From the IMG/VR virus record IMGVR_UViG_3300036832_001188, positions 1 through 50,100 of that record: a stretch of DNA of 50,100 nucleotides. One strand, 5' to 3'. This document shows positions 5,734 to 14,398 of the stretch, one piece after another. The translations under genes and the position numbers were made by a program. Within the stretch, counting starts at the first letter, position 1. Every line of letters begins with the position of its first letter. Origin of the DNA: a virus. Below the pieces are notes generated by a model. It was not told where the DNA came from, ran no database searches, and saw only the letters and a program-made list of their open reading frames with translations.

Positions 5734-6525
5734 TTGCTGCGGTGCATCATCGCGCGCGGTGCAGTCTCGCATAGTCTGGCACCCGGAATAACCTGCGCAC
5801 ACAATTCGCCTAGCAATGCACCAGAAATACCCTCGGCTGGCTATTTACTAGCGCCCGCCGCGGGCGTAAGGTTAGCCCCCAATCACACCGCCGCTAGTAC
5901 AGCGGTAGATACAAGAACACAACCTGTTGCGGCTAAGACGCCGCAAGCTGCTGATTGGGCGGGCAAATCCCTGGACGCCGACGGCCATCCTGTTGATGAA
6001 TCCAAGCCGCTGGCGCGCGGCCTAAACTATTCCCACGAGGCGATGGTCACGATGATCATCTCCTCGCCCGGCATCTCCCAAAACGAGATAGCGGACCGAC
6101 TCGGCTACTCGGCGAGTTGGGTCTCTACTGTTATCGCGACCGATGCCTTTCAGGCGAAGCTAGCGGAGAAGCGCGAGGAGATCGTGGATCCGATCATGCG
6201 CGCCTCCGCCGAGGAGCAGGCCCGCGGCCTCTACTTCCGCTCGATGGAGATCCTCAGGGAGAAGCTTCGGGCTCAGCCCGAACAGATACCCGATCAATTG
6301 GCCCTCCAGACCTTTTCCCTCAGCGCGCGAGCGCTGGGCTACGGCGCTCGAGAGCAGCCGCCGGCGGCCGTCCAAGTCAACGTCGAACAACACCTCAATG
6401 TCCTCGGTGAAAACTTAACCCAGTTGCTTAGACGGAAGTCAGCGCAGCTGCAGGAGACTATAGATGGCGAGGTCGAAAGGATCGGGCCGAGCGACGATAC
6501 CCCACGCGAGCAAGCATCTGGCTAG
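5734..6525 (+). CDS. Terminase small subunit-like HTH protein
   Basis: 263 residues from a TTG start at 5734, chosen because GGAGGGG lies 6 bases upstream; an upstream in-frame TTG at 5710 lacks a site. The first 80 residues are low-complexity Ala/Pro/Thr. A helix-turn-helix follows, reading SPGISQNEIADRLGYSASWVSTV, then a helical region ending ARALGYGAREQPP. This arrangement is seen in small terminase subunits of phages, which bind the packaging site and recruit TerL. It is the first gene of the late block, although TerL itself is 9 kb downstream. A general regulator is the alternative. Confidence 0.6.
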   Translation: MLRCIIARGAVSHSLAPGITCAHNSPSNAPEIPSAGYLLAPAAGVRLAPNHTAASTAVDTRTQPVAAKTPQAADWAGKSLDADGHPVDESKPLARGLNYSHEAMVTMIISSPGISQNEIADRLGYSASWVSTVIATDAFQAKLAEKREEIVDPIMRASAEEQARGLYFRSMEILREKLRAQPEQIPDQLALQTFSLSARALGYGAREQPPAAVQVNVEQHLNVLGENLTQLLRRKSAQLQETIDGEVERIGPSDDTPREQASG

Positions 6526-6643
6526 CTTCCTCCGCGGCGGACCACGCTACCCCCAGTTCAGTCCCGGGTTCCAAGTGGAGGACCAGAAGGTCCCCACCGC
6601 TAGCGATCCCATCCGCCAACACAAGAAGTTCGCCGGTGGTTAA
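6464..6643 (+). CDS. Small hypothetical protein (59 aa)
   Basis: ATG at 6464 with GGAG 7 bases upstream, overlapping the end of the preceding gene by 62 bases in another frame. The product is basic (ARSKGSGRATIPHASKHL) with a Pro/Phe-rich centre (GGPRYPQFSPGFQ). No family recognised; similar small basic proteins often sit at the head of phage structural operons. A hairpin follows the stop. Confidence 0.5.
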   Translation: MARSKGSGRATIPHASKHLASFLRGGPRYPQFSPGFQVEDQKVPTASDPIRQHKKFAGG

Positions 6644-6648
6644 GCCGG

Positions 6649-6666
6649 CCGACCGTCTTCGGTCGG
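6649..6666 (+). terminator. Hairpin after 59-aa gene
   Basis: Perfect 7-bp stem CCGACCG/CGGTCGG with loop TCTT, 5 bases after the stop codon. A G-rich stretch, not a T-run, follows, so it may stabilise or process the mRNA rather than terminate it. Confidence 0.45.
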
Positions 6667-6693
6667 GGGCGCAGCTCGGTTAGGGAGATATAG

Positions 6694-7281
6694 ATGAGAA
6701 GCCCGGTCTACTCGAATGCGCTAGCGGCCGCGGGGACCGCGACATGGGGCACCTCCGGTGCCTTTATCCTGCCGGTCAGCTACATCCAACCGACCTTCGG
6801 CGTTGCGCTCGGCGGCATCCTCAGCGAGGACGCCAGCGGTATCACCTACACGTACACGGTCACCTACGATGACTGTAGCTCCGATTCCCTCGTTCCGATC
6901 ACCGCGTCGCAGACCACCACCGCTATCACGGTCACGGACCCCGCGCTACCCCTGAAGGGGGGCGTGGTAGCCGCCGACGTGGTGCGAATCATCGGCCTAA
7001 AGGCCAATGTGGATGGCTGGTACGTCGTAGCAACCACGCCGTCGACCACCACTTATACGGTCACATCGACGGTCTCCCAGACAGTCGCCTCGACGCCCTG
7101 CTACCACCAATATTTCAGGTTGTTCGCCACCCCGGCGGCTATCACCGGCGCTTCGACCCGTATCGCCGCTACCATCTACTATGGAAACGTCGGCCCGGTT
7201 ACAGGCGTTTGTTTGAAGGCGGGCGCGCGCGCCGCCGGCTCCCTCACTGGTGTCGTGGTGCAGGGCGTCGGCTCGGGCTAA
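6694..7281 (+). CDS. Putative virion protein (195 aa)
   Basis: Thr/Ser/Val-rich, beta-strand-rich protein with no catalytic motif, typical of phage capsid-decoration or fibre components. The ATG at 6694 follows AGGGAGATATAG. A repeated pattern of alternating Thr and hydrophobic residues (YTYTVTYDD, TYTVTSTVSQT) suggests a beta-sandwich. The C-terminal part is Gly/Ala-rich. No family recognised. Confidence 0.6.
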   Translation: MRSPVYSNALAAAGTATWGTSGAFILPVSYIQPTFGVALGGILSEDASGITYTYTVTYDDCSSDSLVPITASQTTTAITVTDPALPLKGGVVAADVVRIIGLKANVDGWYVVATTPSTTTYTVTSTVSQTVASTPCYHQYFRLFATPAAITGASTRIAATIYYGNVGPVTGVCLKAGARAAGSLTGVVVQGVGSG

Positions 7282-7299
7282 CTAACAGAGGATAAGCAA

Positions 7300-7473
7300 A
7301 TGACCGACTACACGATTCCCTGCGAAACGGGCGTGATGGCGCATCGCGGTATTGGTATAGGAGGCGCTAGAAATGAGCAGCCGAGTCCTCCGCAACCTCC
7401 AGCAGATGTTCCGCAACCTCCGCCAAGCGAGCCGCCAAGTCAGCCAACTGAGCCGGATACTGAGAAGGAGTAA
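7300..7473 (+). CDS. Small Pro-rich protein (57 aa)
   Basis: ATG at 7300 with AGAGGA about 7 bases upstream. Short N-terminal region, then a Pro/Glu/Gln-rich tail (PSPPQPPADVPQPPPSEPP), probably unstructured. Its 3' end carries the AAGGAG site for the next gene. No family recognised; it could be a linker-like or assembly protein. Confidence 0.5.
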   Translation: MTDYTIPCETGVMAHRGIGIGGARNEQPSPPQPPADVPQPPPSEPPSQPTEPDTEKE

Positions 7474-7480
7474 GAGAGTC

Positions 7481-7924
7481 GTGGCAACATTTTTCAAGTT
7501 CAACAATGTGGCGGCGCTCCCCTGGAATGGGGGATGTAACCTTCAAGTAGGGCAGGATGCCTTGAAGGTGATGCTCACCAATACAGCGCCAGCCGCTAGC
7601 AACGCGGCCTACGCGGACGTGTCGGGCGGTGAGCTGCCCACCGGAGGTGGCTATACCGTCGGCGGCGCTACCGTTACCACCACCGCGAGTGGCCAAACGG
7701 CGGGCCTTTGGGTCTTTAAAGGTACCGCTGCGTCGCCGACGTGGTCCGCTACCGCCTCGCTACCCGCCTTCCGCTACGTCATCCTCTACGACACCACTCC
7801 TACAACCCCCACCAACAAGCCCCTGTTAGGTTGGTGGGACTACGGGAGCGTGGTGAACATGAACAGCGGAGATACCTTCACTGTTCAGTTCGATAGCGTT
7901 AATGGCATATTGCAGATGAGCTAG
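7481..7924 (+). CDS. Putative virion protein (147 aa)
   Basis: GTG start at 7481, 10 bases after AAGGAG; an ATG upstream at 7373 in this frame would give an Arg/Gln-rich segment antisense-like in composition. The product begins ATFFKFNNVAALPWNGG and continues as a Thr/Gly-rich beta protein with a C-terminal SGDTFTVQFDSVNGILQM strand pair. This pattern occurs in small phage structural proteins beside tail spikes. No family name assigned. Confidence 0.65.
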   Translation: MATFFKFNNVAALPWNGGCNLQVGQDALKVMLTNTAPAASNAAYADVSGGELPTGGGYTVGGATVTTTASGQTAGLWVFKGTAASPTWSATASLPAFRYVILYDTTPTTPTNKPLLGWWDYGSVVNMNSGDTFTVQFDSVNGILQMS

Positions 7925-7928
7925 ACCC

Positions 7929-10900
7929 GTGCCGCTCGGGATTAGGATAGCGTTCCCGGGAACCAGCGGGACCGCCCGAACACTCTCGGCGCTGGGCGCG
8001 ACCTACCACACGGTGGGCGGCAGCACCACCCTCACAAAGACGGGGGCGGGCACTATCGCGTATCAGATGACTGCCGCCCGCGGCAGCTACGCACTGTCAG
8101 GCATAGGGACCACCTTTAACCACACTACCAGCACGCCGGCGAGCGCGCCGCAGGCGATGTGGCTCAGCACCGTCACCTCTAACTCTGTTGAGGTGGGCTG
8201 GTGGCCGCCGATCGACGGCAGTGTCCCTGACAGCTACAACGCCTACCGCGCCGATCTGGGGGATGGTAGCCCGATCGCCACCGGGATAGTCCCCCGGGCT
8301 TACGATACGACTGTCCCGAGTGTCGCCTTCCTGTTCAACAATGCCACTGGCCTTTCCTCTTCGACCTCTTACACCTTCTATGTGAGAGGGGTAGTGGGTG
8401 GCGTACCGGGAGCCGCCGGTCCCAATCTAACCGTCACGACATTGGCTGCGACCGGCACCACACCGCCCACCAAGGTGATCGATCCGGCTACCTACATCCC
8501 TATCTACAATCCCCCAACGGGGGGCACAACGTGGACCGCCACCCAGAATAGCGCCGCCGCTAACAGTGGCACCGCCGGTACTGGCACGGGGACCGGCGGC
8601 AGCGTTGGCTGTTCGTTTAAGTGGGCTCTTGATCATGCAGCGCCCGGCGACAAGATTACCTTGACCGCCGGCCTGACCTACACCAGCAACACCGCCAACG
8701 CTGCTTTCATCGTTAACACCGCTAACCTGTGGATTAATAGCAGCATCGAGCCGATCCCCTATTCGTACGTAATCGATGTCAGCTATGTAACGTACACGGC
8801 TACCGGCGCGAACATCGCCGCCGGCGCAACTGGCTGTACCTTGAACGCTCCGTTCCGAGGCCGTTCGGGCTGGTACATGGTCGTCTTTGCCTCGGGCAAT
8901 CCCTCGGGGATTGAATCCCGCTCAGCGCTCTTCGTCACTGATTCCGCCAACGTAGTGTGGAATGTTGGGCTGCAGGCGAACTGCACCACTAAGCTCCTCG
9001 CCAACACTACTTGCAACTGCCCGACACCCTACGATGCGGGGATTCCGATCGGCCCCAGCAACACCGTTATTTCTAGCCCGATCATGCCGACGGTCCAGTT
9101 TACCTCGGCGAACGGCCCGAACGGTGGCTACGGGATATCTATCAACGGCGCTAACACGCGATTAGTGGGGATTTGCGTTCAGCCCGCGCCGGGCTTGTTA
9201 GGGCCCAGCCCTACATTCGATCGCGCCAACACCTACACTTGCATCGTTATCAACGGCTCGGCTGATGGGTCGGTGGTGGACCGCTGCGTGGCGGGGAGAG
9301 ACCTGACTGCCAGCAACCGCTCGTGGTTCTACCGCGCGATAGCGTGCGGCGCTGATAATGCTGTTGTGAGCCAGTGTTACCTGTTCGGGATAGATAGCGG
9401 GCCCGCCGGCACCGACACTCAGGCGATGAATTTAACTGCTGGTGGTCCGCTCTGCATGCAGAACTGCTACATGGAGGCAACGGGCGAGCAACATATCAGC
9501 GGCGGCTTCTTTATTCCTCAGTCGAGCATGCCGCACGATGAAACCATCCGGTTCTGCTGGACCCACAAGCCCACAGTGTGGCAGCAGATCACCACCGTTG
9601 ACCAATACGGCGCTAACGCGAGCATCTCTCGGAAGGTAAAGAACCATCTCGAGCAGAAGTGCATCTATGGGTGGAGTTGGCACGATAACTTGATGCAGAA
9701 CGATGCGTTCCTGTATGCGTCTTTTGGGCAACAGGGCCGGGCGATGCCGATCACGCCGCGCGACCAGATCAGCTCGAGAGCGCCGCGGGTCATAACCACT
9801 CTGCCTTGGTCAAGCGTTAACGGCGGCACGGTCACGTGCACCCTCCAGTACAACCACAACGTCGCCGTCGGCGATAAGTTCTCAACAACCATCTTTGGCT
9901 GCGCTAATACTGTTTATAACGGCACGTTTGTCGTTACAACGATAGCGGCCAACCAGTTCACCTATCTACTGCCGCTGGGATCAGCGCCGGCTCCGCCGGG
10001 CGGCTCTCCGCAATACCTTCTGCCCCCACAGAGTTGTGGGATGTGGCAGAACATCTTCGACGGCGACATCTACAACAATCAGGCGTATGGGGTGCTTAGC
10101 CTCGGCTACATCTCCACCAACATCGACTACAACCAGATTCTGTGTACCGCGCGTGAGCGCTGGCACAACAATCTCTGCTGGTGTAACCCGGCTTTCACGG
10201 ACGATAGGAGTGGTTCAAGCGGGAATAATCGGGGCATTTGGATCACTGGCCGCAACCCAGATACCGAGTTCAGTAATAACACCATAATCATAGCGCCGCC
10301 GAGCTTCGGGTATTCGCTCGGTTTCCCGCGCGGCTTCGAGATCCTCCAGGGTAACGCTACCACCAATATCCTGAACGATCGTTGGATAGTGACTAACAAC
10401 ATAATGGATGCGAACCCGGGTATCATTATCGATACCCCGAGCGGCACGCTACCGCCGCACTTCGGGGCGACCGGCGGCGTAGCGGTCCAGTTCAGCTTCG
10501 AGTCGAATCTGGTCTGGGACAAGAACCTATTTATCAAGGATACGTCGTCGGGTGCGAACGCCTTCCCGGCGACGACCTACAATCCAGTTGACTATAACTT
10601 GGTGGGGTTCAAGAACTTCGTCAGCAACACAACGATGCCGGGCTCGCCGGAAGATTATAACGTCGTAACTGGGACGTATGCGACAGCGGGTACGGATGGC
10701 AGATCGCTCGGCTCCTTCTTCCAGATAATGCGGTATCCGCGGCTGGCAGCGAATCTGATCGGGCTGCTTGATATCGCTTCGCTCGGTTCAAAGTGGAATG
10801 GAATACACATTGGGGTAGTCGCCTTCTACCCCGGCTTTTCCGCTGGTGGCAAGACCGCTGCCCAGCAAATAGCCGCCGTGCGAGCACTTAACCTGAGGGT

Positions 10901-11945
10901 TGTGTTGACCGGCTACACGATAGCGGAAGAAATCACGAACGTTAACGCTAACCCTGGTAATGCTTACAATCCGCTGTGGAACACCATTACCGCTAACAAT
11001 TGGTTCGCTAGGACGACCTATCCCAGCGGCGCAGTGGTGCCCAGCAACTCGGGTGGAGCCGCTGGCACTGAGATCAACACCACGTTGTACTCGAATGTGG
11101 TGAGTGGGCAGAATTACCTTCAGTACCGCGCGAACTTCGATTTGACCTATAACCCACTGGACGTGGGGCAGCTGGACGGCATCTACACGGATGATGTGTT
11201 CTGGAAGCCGAGGGTGGATGCGGACTGGAACCAGAATGGCACCGTCGAGCTGCAGACGGATCCCGTCGTCCAGCAGCGGTATCGGGATGGCTACGTTTCG
11301 CTGATAAGTACGAAGCGGTCAGTGCAGCCGTATGGTCAGCTGCAGTGGGGCAACATCGCTGACTGGGGTGCCAACGGCACCACCACGGCGACGATGATAG
11401 CCGCCACCCAAGGCTATCAGGGCATGTTGGATGGCGGCTTCATGGAAGCCATCATCGGGCAGACTTTTTCGATAGAAACCTACGCTGGCTGGGCTCCGAT
11501 GATGGCGTATTATCAGTTCTGTCATCAGATGGTGCGCCGACCGGAGCAGCTCATATTCTCCCAGGACGGCACTATCACCGACTACCAATCGATGCGCTAC
11601 GGGCTGTGCTCGTGCCTGTTGGGCGACGCCGCGTATGTGCATTCGAACGGTAGTAACTATAACGACATAGTGCTCTACGATGAGTTTGGGTTCAGTCTAG
11701 GAAGGGCGAGAGTACCGGCGTTCCCCGCCAAGTACTACGCGCAAGGGCCGAGCGGCGTCTACCGACGAGACTTCGAGAACGGGATCATCCTGGTGAATCC
11801 GAAGGGCAATGGCTCCCAGACCGTCACCCTCGAGACCACCTACCATAAATTCACCGGTACTCAGGCTCCGGGTATCAACAACGGCGCAGCCGTTACGTCC
11901 GTGACATTGGCGGACCGGGACGGGCTGTTCCTGTCGAGGACATGA
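7929..11945 (+). CDS. Large tailspike: Fn3-like, beta-helix and glycosidase-like domains
   Basis: The product is 1,338 residues, from a GTG start without an obvious ribosome site, 4 bases after the previous stop. In order: an N-terminal beta region (1-75) with a sheet-like repeated pattern; a fibronectin-III-like module (about 77-175, containing VEVGWWPPIDGS and TSYTFYVRG); a long region of short strands rich in Asn, Cys and Gly typical of a right-handed beta-helix (about 200-900); and a C-terminal TIM-barrel-like part (about 975-1338). In that last part VRALNLRVVLTGYT is followed by LDGIYTDDVFW near 1081, matching the hypothetical glycoside hydrolase (GHL15-like) pattern. It probably attaches to the virion and degrades host surface polysaccharide. 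The glycosidase assignment is tentative. Confidence 0.75.
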   Translation: MPLGIRIAFPGTSGTARTLSALGATYHTVGGSTTLTKTGAGTIAYQMTAARGSYALSGIGTTFNHTTSTPASAPQAMWLSTVTSNSVEVGWWPPIDGSVPDSYNAYRADLGDGSPIATGIVPRAYDTTVPSVAFLFNNATGLSSSTSYTFYVRGVVGGVPGAAGPNLTVTTLAATGTTPPTKVIDPATYIPIYNPPTGGTTWTATQNSAAANSGTAGTGTGTGGSVGCSFKWALDHAAPGDKITLTAGLTYTSNTANAAFIVNTANLWINSSIEPIPYSYVIDVSYVTYTATGANIAAGATGCTLNAPFRGRSGWYMVVFASGNPSGIESRSALFVTDSANVVWNVGLQANCTTKLLANTTCNCPTPYDAGIPIGPSNTVISSPIMPTVQFTSANGPNGGYGISINGANTRLVGICVQPAPGLLGPSPTFDRANTYTCIVINGSADGSVVDRCVAGRDLTASNRSWFYRAIACGADNAVVSQCYLFGIDSGPAGTDTQAMNLTAGGPLCMQNCYMEATGEQHISGGFFIPQSSMPHDETIRFCWTHKPTVWQQITTVDQYGANASISRKVKNHLEQKCIYGWSWHDNLMQNDAFLYASFGQQGRAMPITPRDQISSRAPRVITTLPWSSVNGGTVTCTLQYNHNVAVGDKFSTTIFGCANTVYNGTFVVTTIAANQFTYLLPLGSAPAPPGGSPQYLLPPQSCGMWQNIFDGDIYNNQAYGVLSLGYISTNIDYNQILCTARERWHNNLCWCNPAFTDDRSGSSGNNRGIWITGRNPDTEFSNNTIIIAPPSFGYSLGFPRGFEILQGNATTNILNDRWIVTNNIMDANPGIIIDTPSGTLPPHFGATGGVAVQFSFESNLVWDKNLFIKDTSSGANAFPATTYNPVDYNLVGFKNFVSNTTMPGSPEDYNVVTGTYATAGTDGRSLGSFFQIMRYPRLAANLIGLLDIASLGSKWNGIHIGVVAFYPGFSAGGKTAAQQIAAVRALNLRVVLTGYTIAEEITNVNANPGNAYNPLWNTITANNWFARTTYPSGAVVPSNSGGAAGTEINTTLYSNVVSGQNYLQYRANFDLTYNPLDVGQLDGIYTDDVFWKPRVDADWNQNGTVELQTDPVVQQRYRDGYVSLISTKRSVQPYGQLQWGNIADWGANGTTTATMIAATQGYQGMLDGGFMEAIIGQTFSIETYAGWAPMMAYYQFCHQMVRRPEQLIFSQDGTITDYQSMRYGLCSCLLGDAAYVHSNGSNYNDIVLYDEFGFSLGRARVPAFPAKYYAQGPSGVYRRDFENGIILVNPKGNGSQTVTLETTYHKFTGTQAPGINNGAAVTSVTLADRDGLFLSRT

Positions 11946-11948
11946 TTA

Positions 11949-12785
11949 ATGGCTATCACTGACCTAAATGGTGTGTTGGCTGGGTTCCAGCCGATACAGA
12001 TGTTCGTTAAGAGTGCCACCCCTACGTTAGTTGTGGGGAGGCCGCAGAGCCTATGGGCACTAGGCGGTATACCCGGCGCAGGCAGCTACAACAACACTAC
12101 GCTTGCCGGCGCTAACTATAGCTCTTCGAGCGCGATGGTGCCGGGCCAGATCCCGCATACGGATCCTGCCGGCGGCGTTAATTCGTATCTGGCTCGGTTC
12201 CAGTGTCAGACGCAGGCCGCTGCGCTTAATCAGGGCGGCGTGATAATGCTCTGTGACCGTATCTGGGACAATCAGCTCACGATCAACAACACGACCTCTT
12301 TGACGATCAATACGTCCGCATGGCCCTCTCGAGACAACTCCGGTACAGCGAACGGCGATGGTATCTACGCGGGCATAGAGGTTAGCGTGGCGACCTCATC
12401 GACGGCGGCTGTCTTGACCAACTACACGTACACCAACTCAGCGGGTACGGGGTCGAGGACTGGGAATTTCGTGGACGCGCCCACGGCGGTCTCTGCGACC
12501 GCGGGCCAGTTCTACCGGCTGAGCCTTGCCGGCGGCGACACCGGCATAAAATCGATTCAATCGATTCAGTTCACCACCGCCTGGACTACCGGCACCGTGA
12601 ACATGGTCGCCTACCGGATACTCGCCGTGTTGGAAGACTCACTGTTTACCTCGCCCAATGCGGTGGATCCGGTGACGAGTGGATTCCCCCTGCTCTTCAA
12701 TGGTGTGGTGCCCTTCCTGATCTATATCCCGAACGCCACCGGCGCGCTGTCTACTATCGGCCACTACATGGAATCCCAAGGGTAA
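11949..12785 (+). CDS. Virion-associated paralogue A (278 aa)
   Basis: First of three tandem genes encoding related proteins. Shared features: an MAI(T) start, an SLWA/SLWG motif near residue 38, a PGQIPHTDP block, LCDRIWDNQ, then a variable beta region and a closing AYRILA...GFPLLFNGVVPFLIY. The fold looks all-beta. No catalytic motif. It lies between the tailspike and TerL; similar proteins in other phages are annotated only as structural or hypothetical. Likely a virion decoration or receptor-contact protein. Confidence 0.7.
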   Translation: MAITDLNGVLAGFQPIQMFVKSATPTLVVGRPQSLWALGGIPGAGSYNNTTLAGANYSSSSAMVPGQIPHTDPAGGVNSYLARFQCQTQAAALNQGGVIMLCDRIWDNQLTINNTTSLTINTSAWPSRDNSGTANGDGIYAGIEVSVATSSTAAVLTNYTYTNSAGTGSRTGNFVDAPTAVSATAGQFYRLSLAGGDTGIKSIQSIQFTTAWTTGTVNMVAYRILAVLEDSLFTSPNAVDPVTSGFPLLFNGVVPFLIYIPNATGALSTIGHYMESQG

Positions 12786-12789
12786 AGAT

Positions 12790-13599
12790 ATGGCGATCAC
12801 GACACTCAACAGCGCGATAGCGGGGCTACAGCAGCCGCAGATAATTTGTAAGGCGGCAACGACTGGAACGCATGTGAACGGTCGGCCCTGGAGTTTGTGG
12901 GGGATTGCGGGGCAGCCGGCGGCCGGCTCCTACAACACCGGCATCAACGGCGGCACCTACACCGCCCCCGTGACTGGACAGATTCCGCACTATGATCCAG
13001 CTAGCGGCAATTCCTATCTGGCTAGGTTTCAGATCGCCCTCTCGCAGAACGTCGGCACTTTTATGCTCTGCGACCGCATCTGGGACAACCAAGTTGCGGT
13101 CAACAACACGACCTCACAGTCGATCTCGACTTCTGTTTGGCCGGCCCGGGATGTAGCGGGCGGCACCAATGGGGATGGGATACTGATAGCGATCGAGACG
13201 AGCGCCGCGACCTCGGCGACGGCGGCGGTGCTCACCAACTATACGTATACGAATCAGTCGGGCACGGGATCGCGGACAGGTAATTTCATCGATGTGCCGA
13301 CGGCGGCGGCGACAACCATCGGGGCGTTCTTCCGGCTGAGCCTGCAGGGCACCGACACGGGCGTGCGGTCTATCCAGAGTATTCAGTTCACCACGGCCTG
13401 GACCACTGGGACCATCAACATGGTGGCTTATCGGGTGCTCGCGATGCTCGACTCGGCGGTGCAGACCTCCAACGCGATAGATGTGATCACTGCGGGGTTC
13501 CCGCAGATCTTCAACGGCACGGTTCCTTTCTTGGTATTCGTTCCCGCGGGCACCACGACCGTATCGGCTTATGGTCACTATATAGAGACGCAAGGGTAA
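12790..13599 (+). CDS. Virion-associated paralogue B (269 aa)
   Basis: Second tandem copy, closest to paralogue A: both carry LCDRIWDNQ, AAVLTNYTYTN, GTGSRTGNF and SIQSIQFTTAWTTGT. Start ATG at 12790, 4 bases after the previous stop. The differences concentrate in the first 80 residues and in the middle, as expected if surfaces diversify while the fold is kept. Function unknown; structural role inferred. Confidence 0.7.
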   Translation: MAITTLNSAIAGLQQPQIICKAATTGTHVNGRPWSLWGIAGQPAAGSYNTGINGGTYTAPVTGQIPHYDPASGNSYLARFQIALSQNVGTFMLCDRIWDNQVAVNNTTSQSISTSVWPARDVAGGTNGDGILIAIETSAATSATAAVLTNYTYTNQSGTGSRTGNFIDVPTAAATTIGAFFRLSLQGTDTGVRSIQSIQFTTAWTTGTINMVAYRVLAMLDSAVQTSNAIDVITAGFPQIFNGTVPFLVFVPAGTTTVSAYGHYIETQG

Positions 13600-13603
13600 C
13601 TAA

Positions 13604-14398
13604 ATGGCCATTACTACACTTGATGGGGTGCTGGCAGGGGCGATACCGCCGAGGTACTTCACGAAGGCGGCTACCGGTGCTGCTCGTTTGCAGTCGTCTT
13701 GGGCGCAGACGGGCCTGCCGGCGGCCGGCGTACCTAGCGGCTCCATAAATGGCGCTACCTACACCGCGCCGATTCAAGGGCAGCTGCCGCATACAGATCC
13801 TGGCAGTGGAAACTCTTACCTATCGCGGGCCACTTTCACCCACCTCTCAGGCACGACTGGCGGCTGGGCGATGCTGTGCGATCGGATCTGGGATAACGGC
13901 GGCATCGATGTCACGATAACGACAGCGCAAACCATCAGCACTTCGGTTTGGCCTGCGAGGGATGCCGTCGGCGGAACGACGGGTGTTGGGGTGCTGCTAG
14001 CGGTGGAGGTTTCAGTGGCGACCGGCGCGGGTACGCCAACGCTGACTGTTAGCTACACCAACTCGGCGGGAACCGCCGGGCGAACTGGATCTAACATAGG
14101 AGCCACCGCGGCTACCCTAGCACTAGGCAACACATTTTTGATTAGTTTGCAGGCCGGGGACTTGGGGGTGCGGTCGGTGCAGTCGATCACCCTCTCGGCG
14201 ACTTGGACGACCGGAACTATCAACCTTGTGGCGTTCCGGCCGCTCGCGGGTCTGCTCCTCGGGGTGAACTCTGGGTCGGTCGATTGCATCACGGGAGGGT
14301 TCGCTCGCCTCTACAACGGAGTGGTGCCGTATTGGCTGTATCAGCTGAATACGGCCTCAAGCTTTGCTACTGGAACATACGTTGAGTCTCAAGGATAA
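13604..14398 (+). CDS. Virion-associated paralogue C (264 aa)
   Basis: Third and most divergent copy. It keeps LCDRIWDN, a TSVWPARDA block, VSYTNSAGTAGRTG and the closing GGFARLYNGVVPYWLYQL. Start ATG at 13604; the stop TAA is followed immediately by the next ATG. The order A-B-C with short gaps implies successive tandem duplication. Structural role inferred. Confidence 0.7.
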   Translation: MAITTLDGVLAGAIPPRYFTKAATGAARLQSSWAQTGLPAAGVPSGSINGATYTAPIQGQLPHTDPGSGNSYLSRATFTHLSGTTGGWAMLCDRIWDNGGIDVTITTAQTISTSVWPARDAVGGTTGVGVLLAVEVSVATGAGTPTLTVSYTNSAGTAGRTGSNIGATAATLALGNTFLISLQAGDLGVRSVQSITLSATWTTGTINLVAFRPLAGLLLGVNSGSVDCITGGFARLYNGVVPYWLYQLNTASSFATGTYVESQG

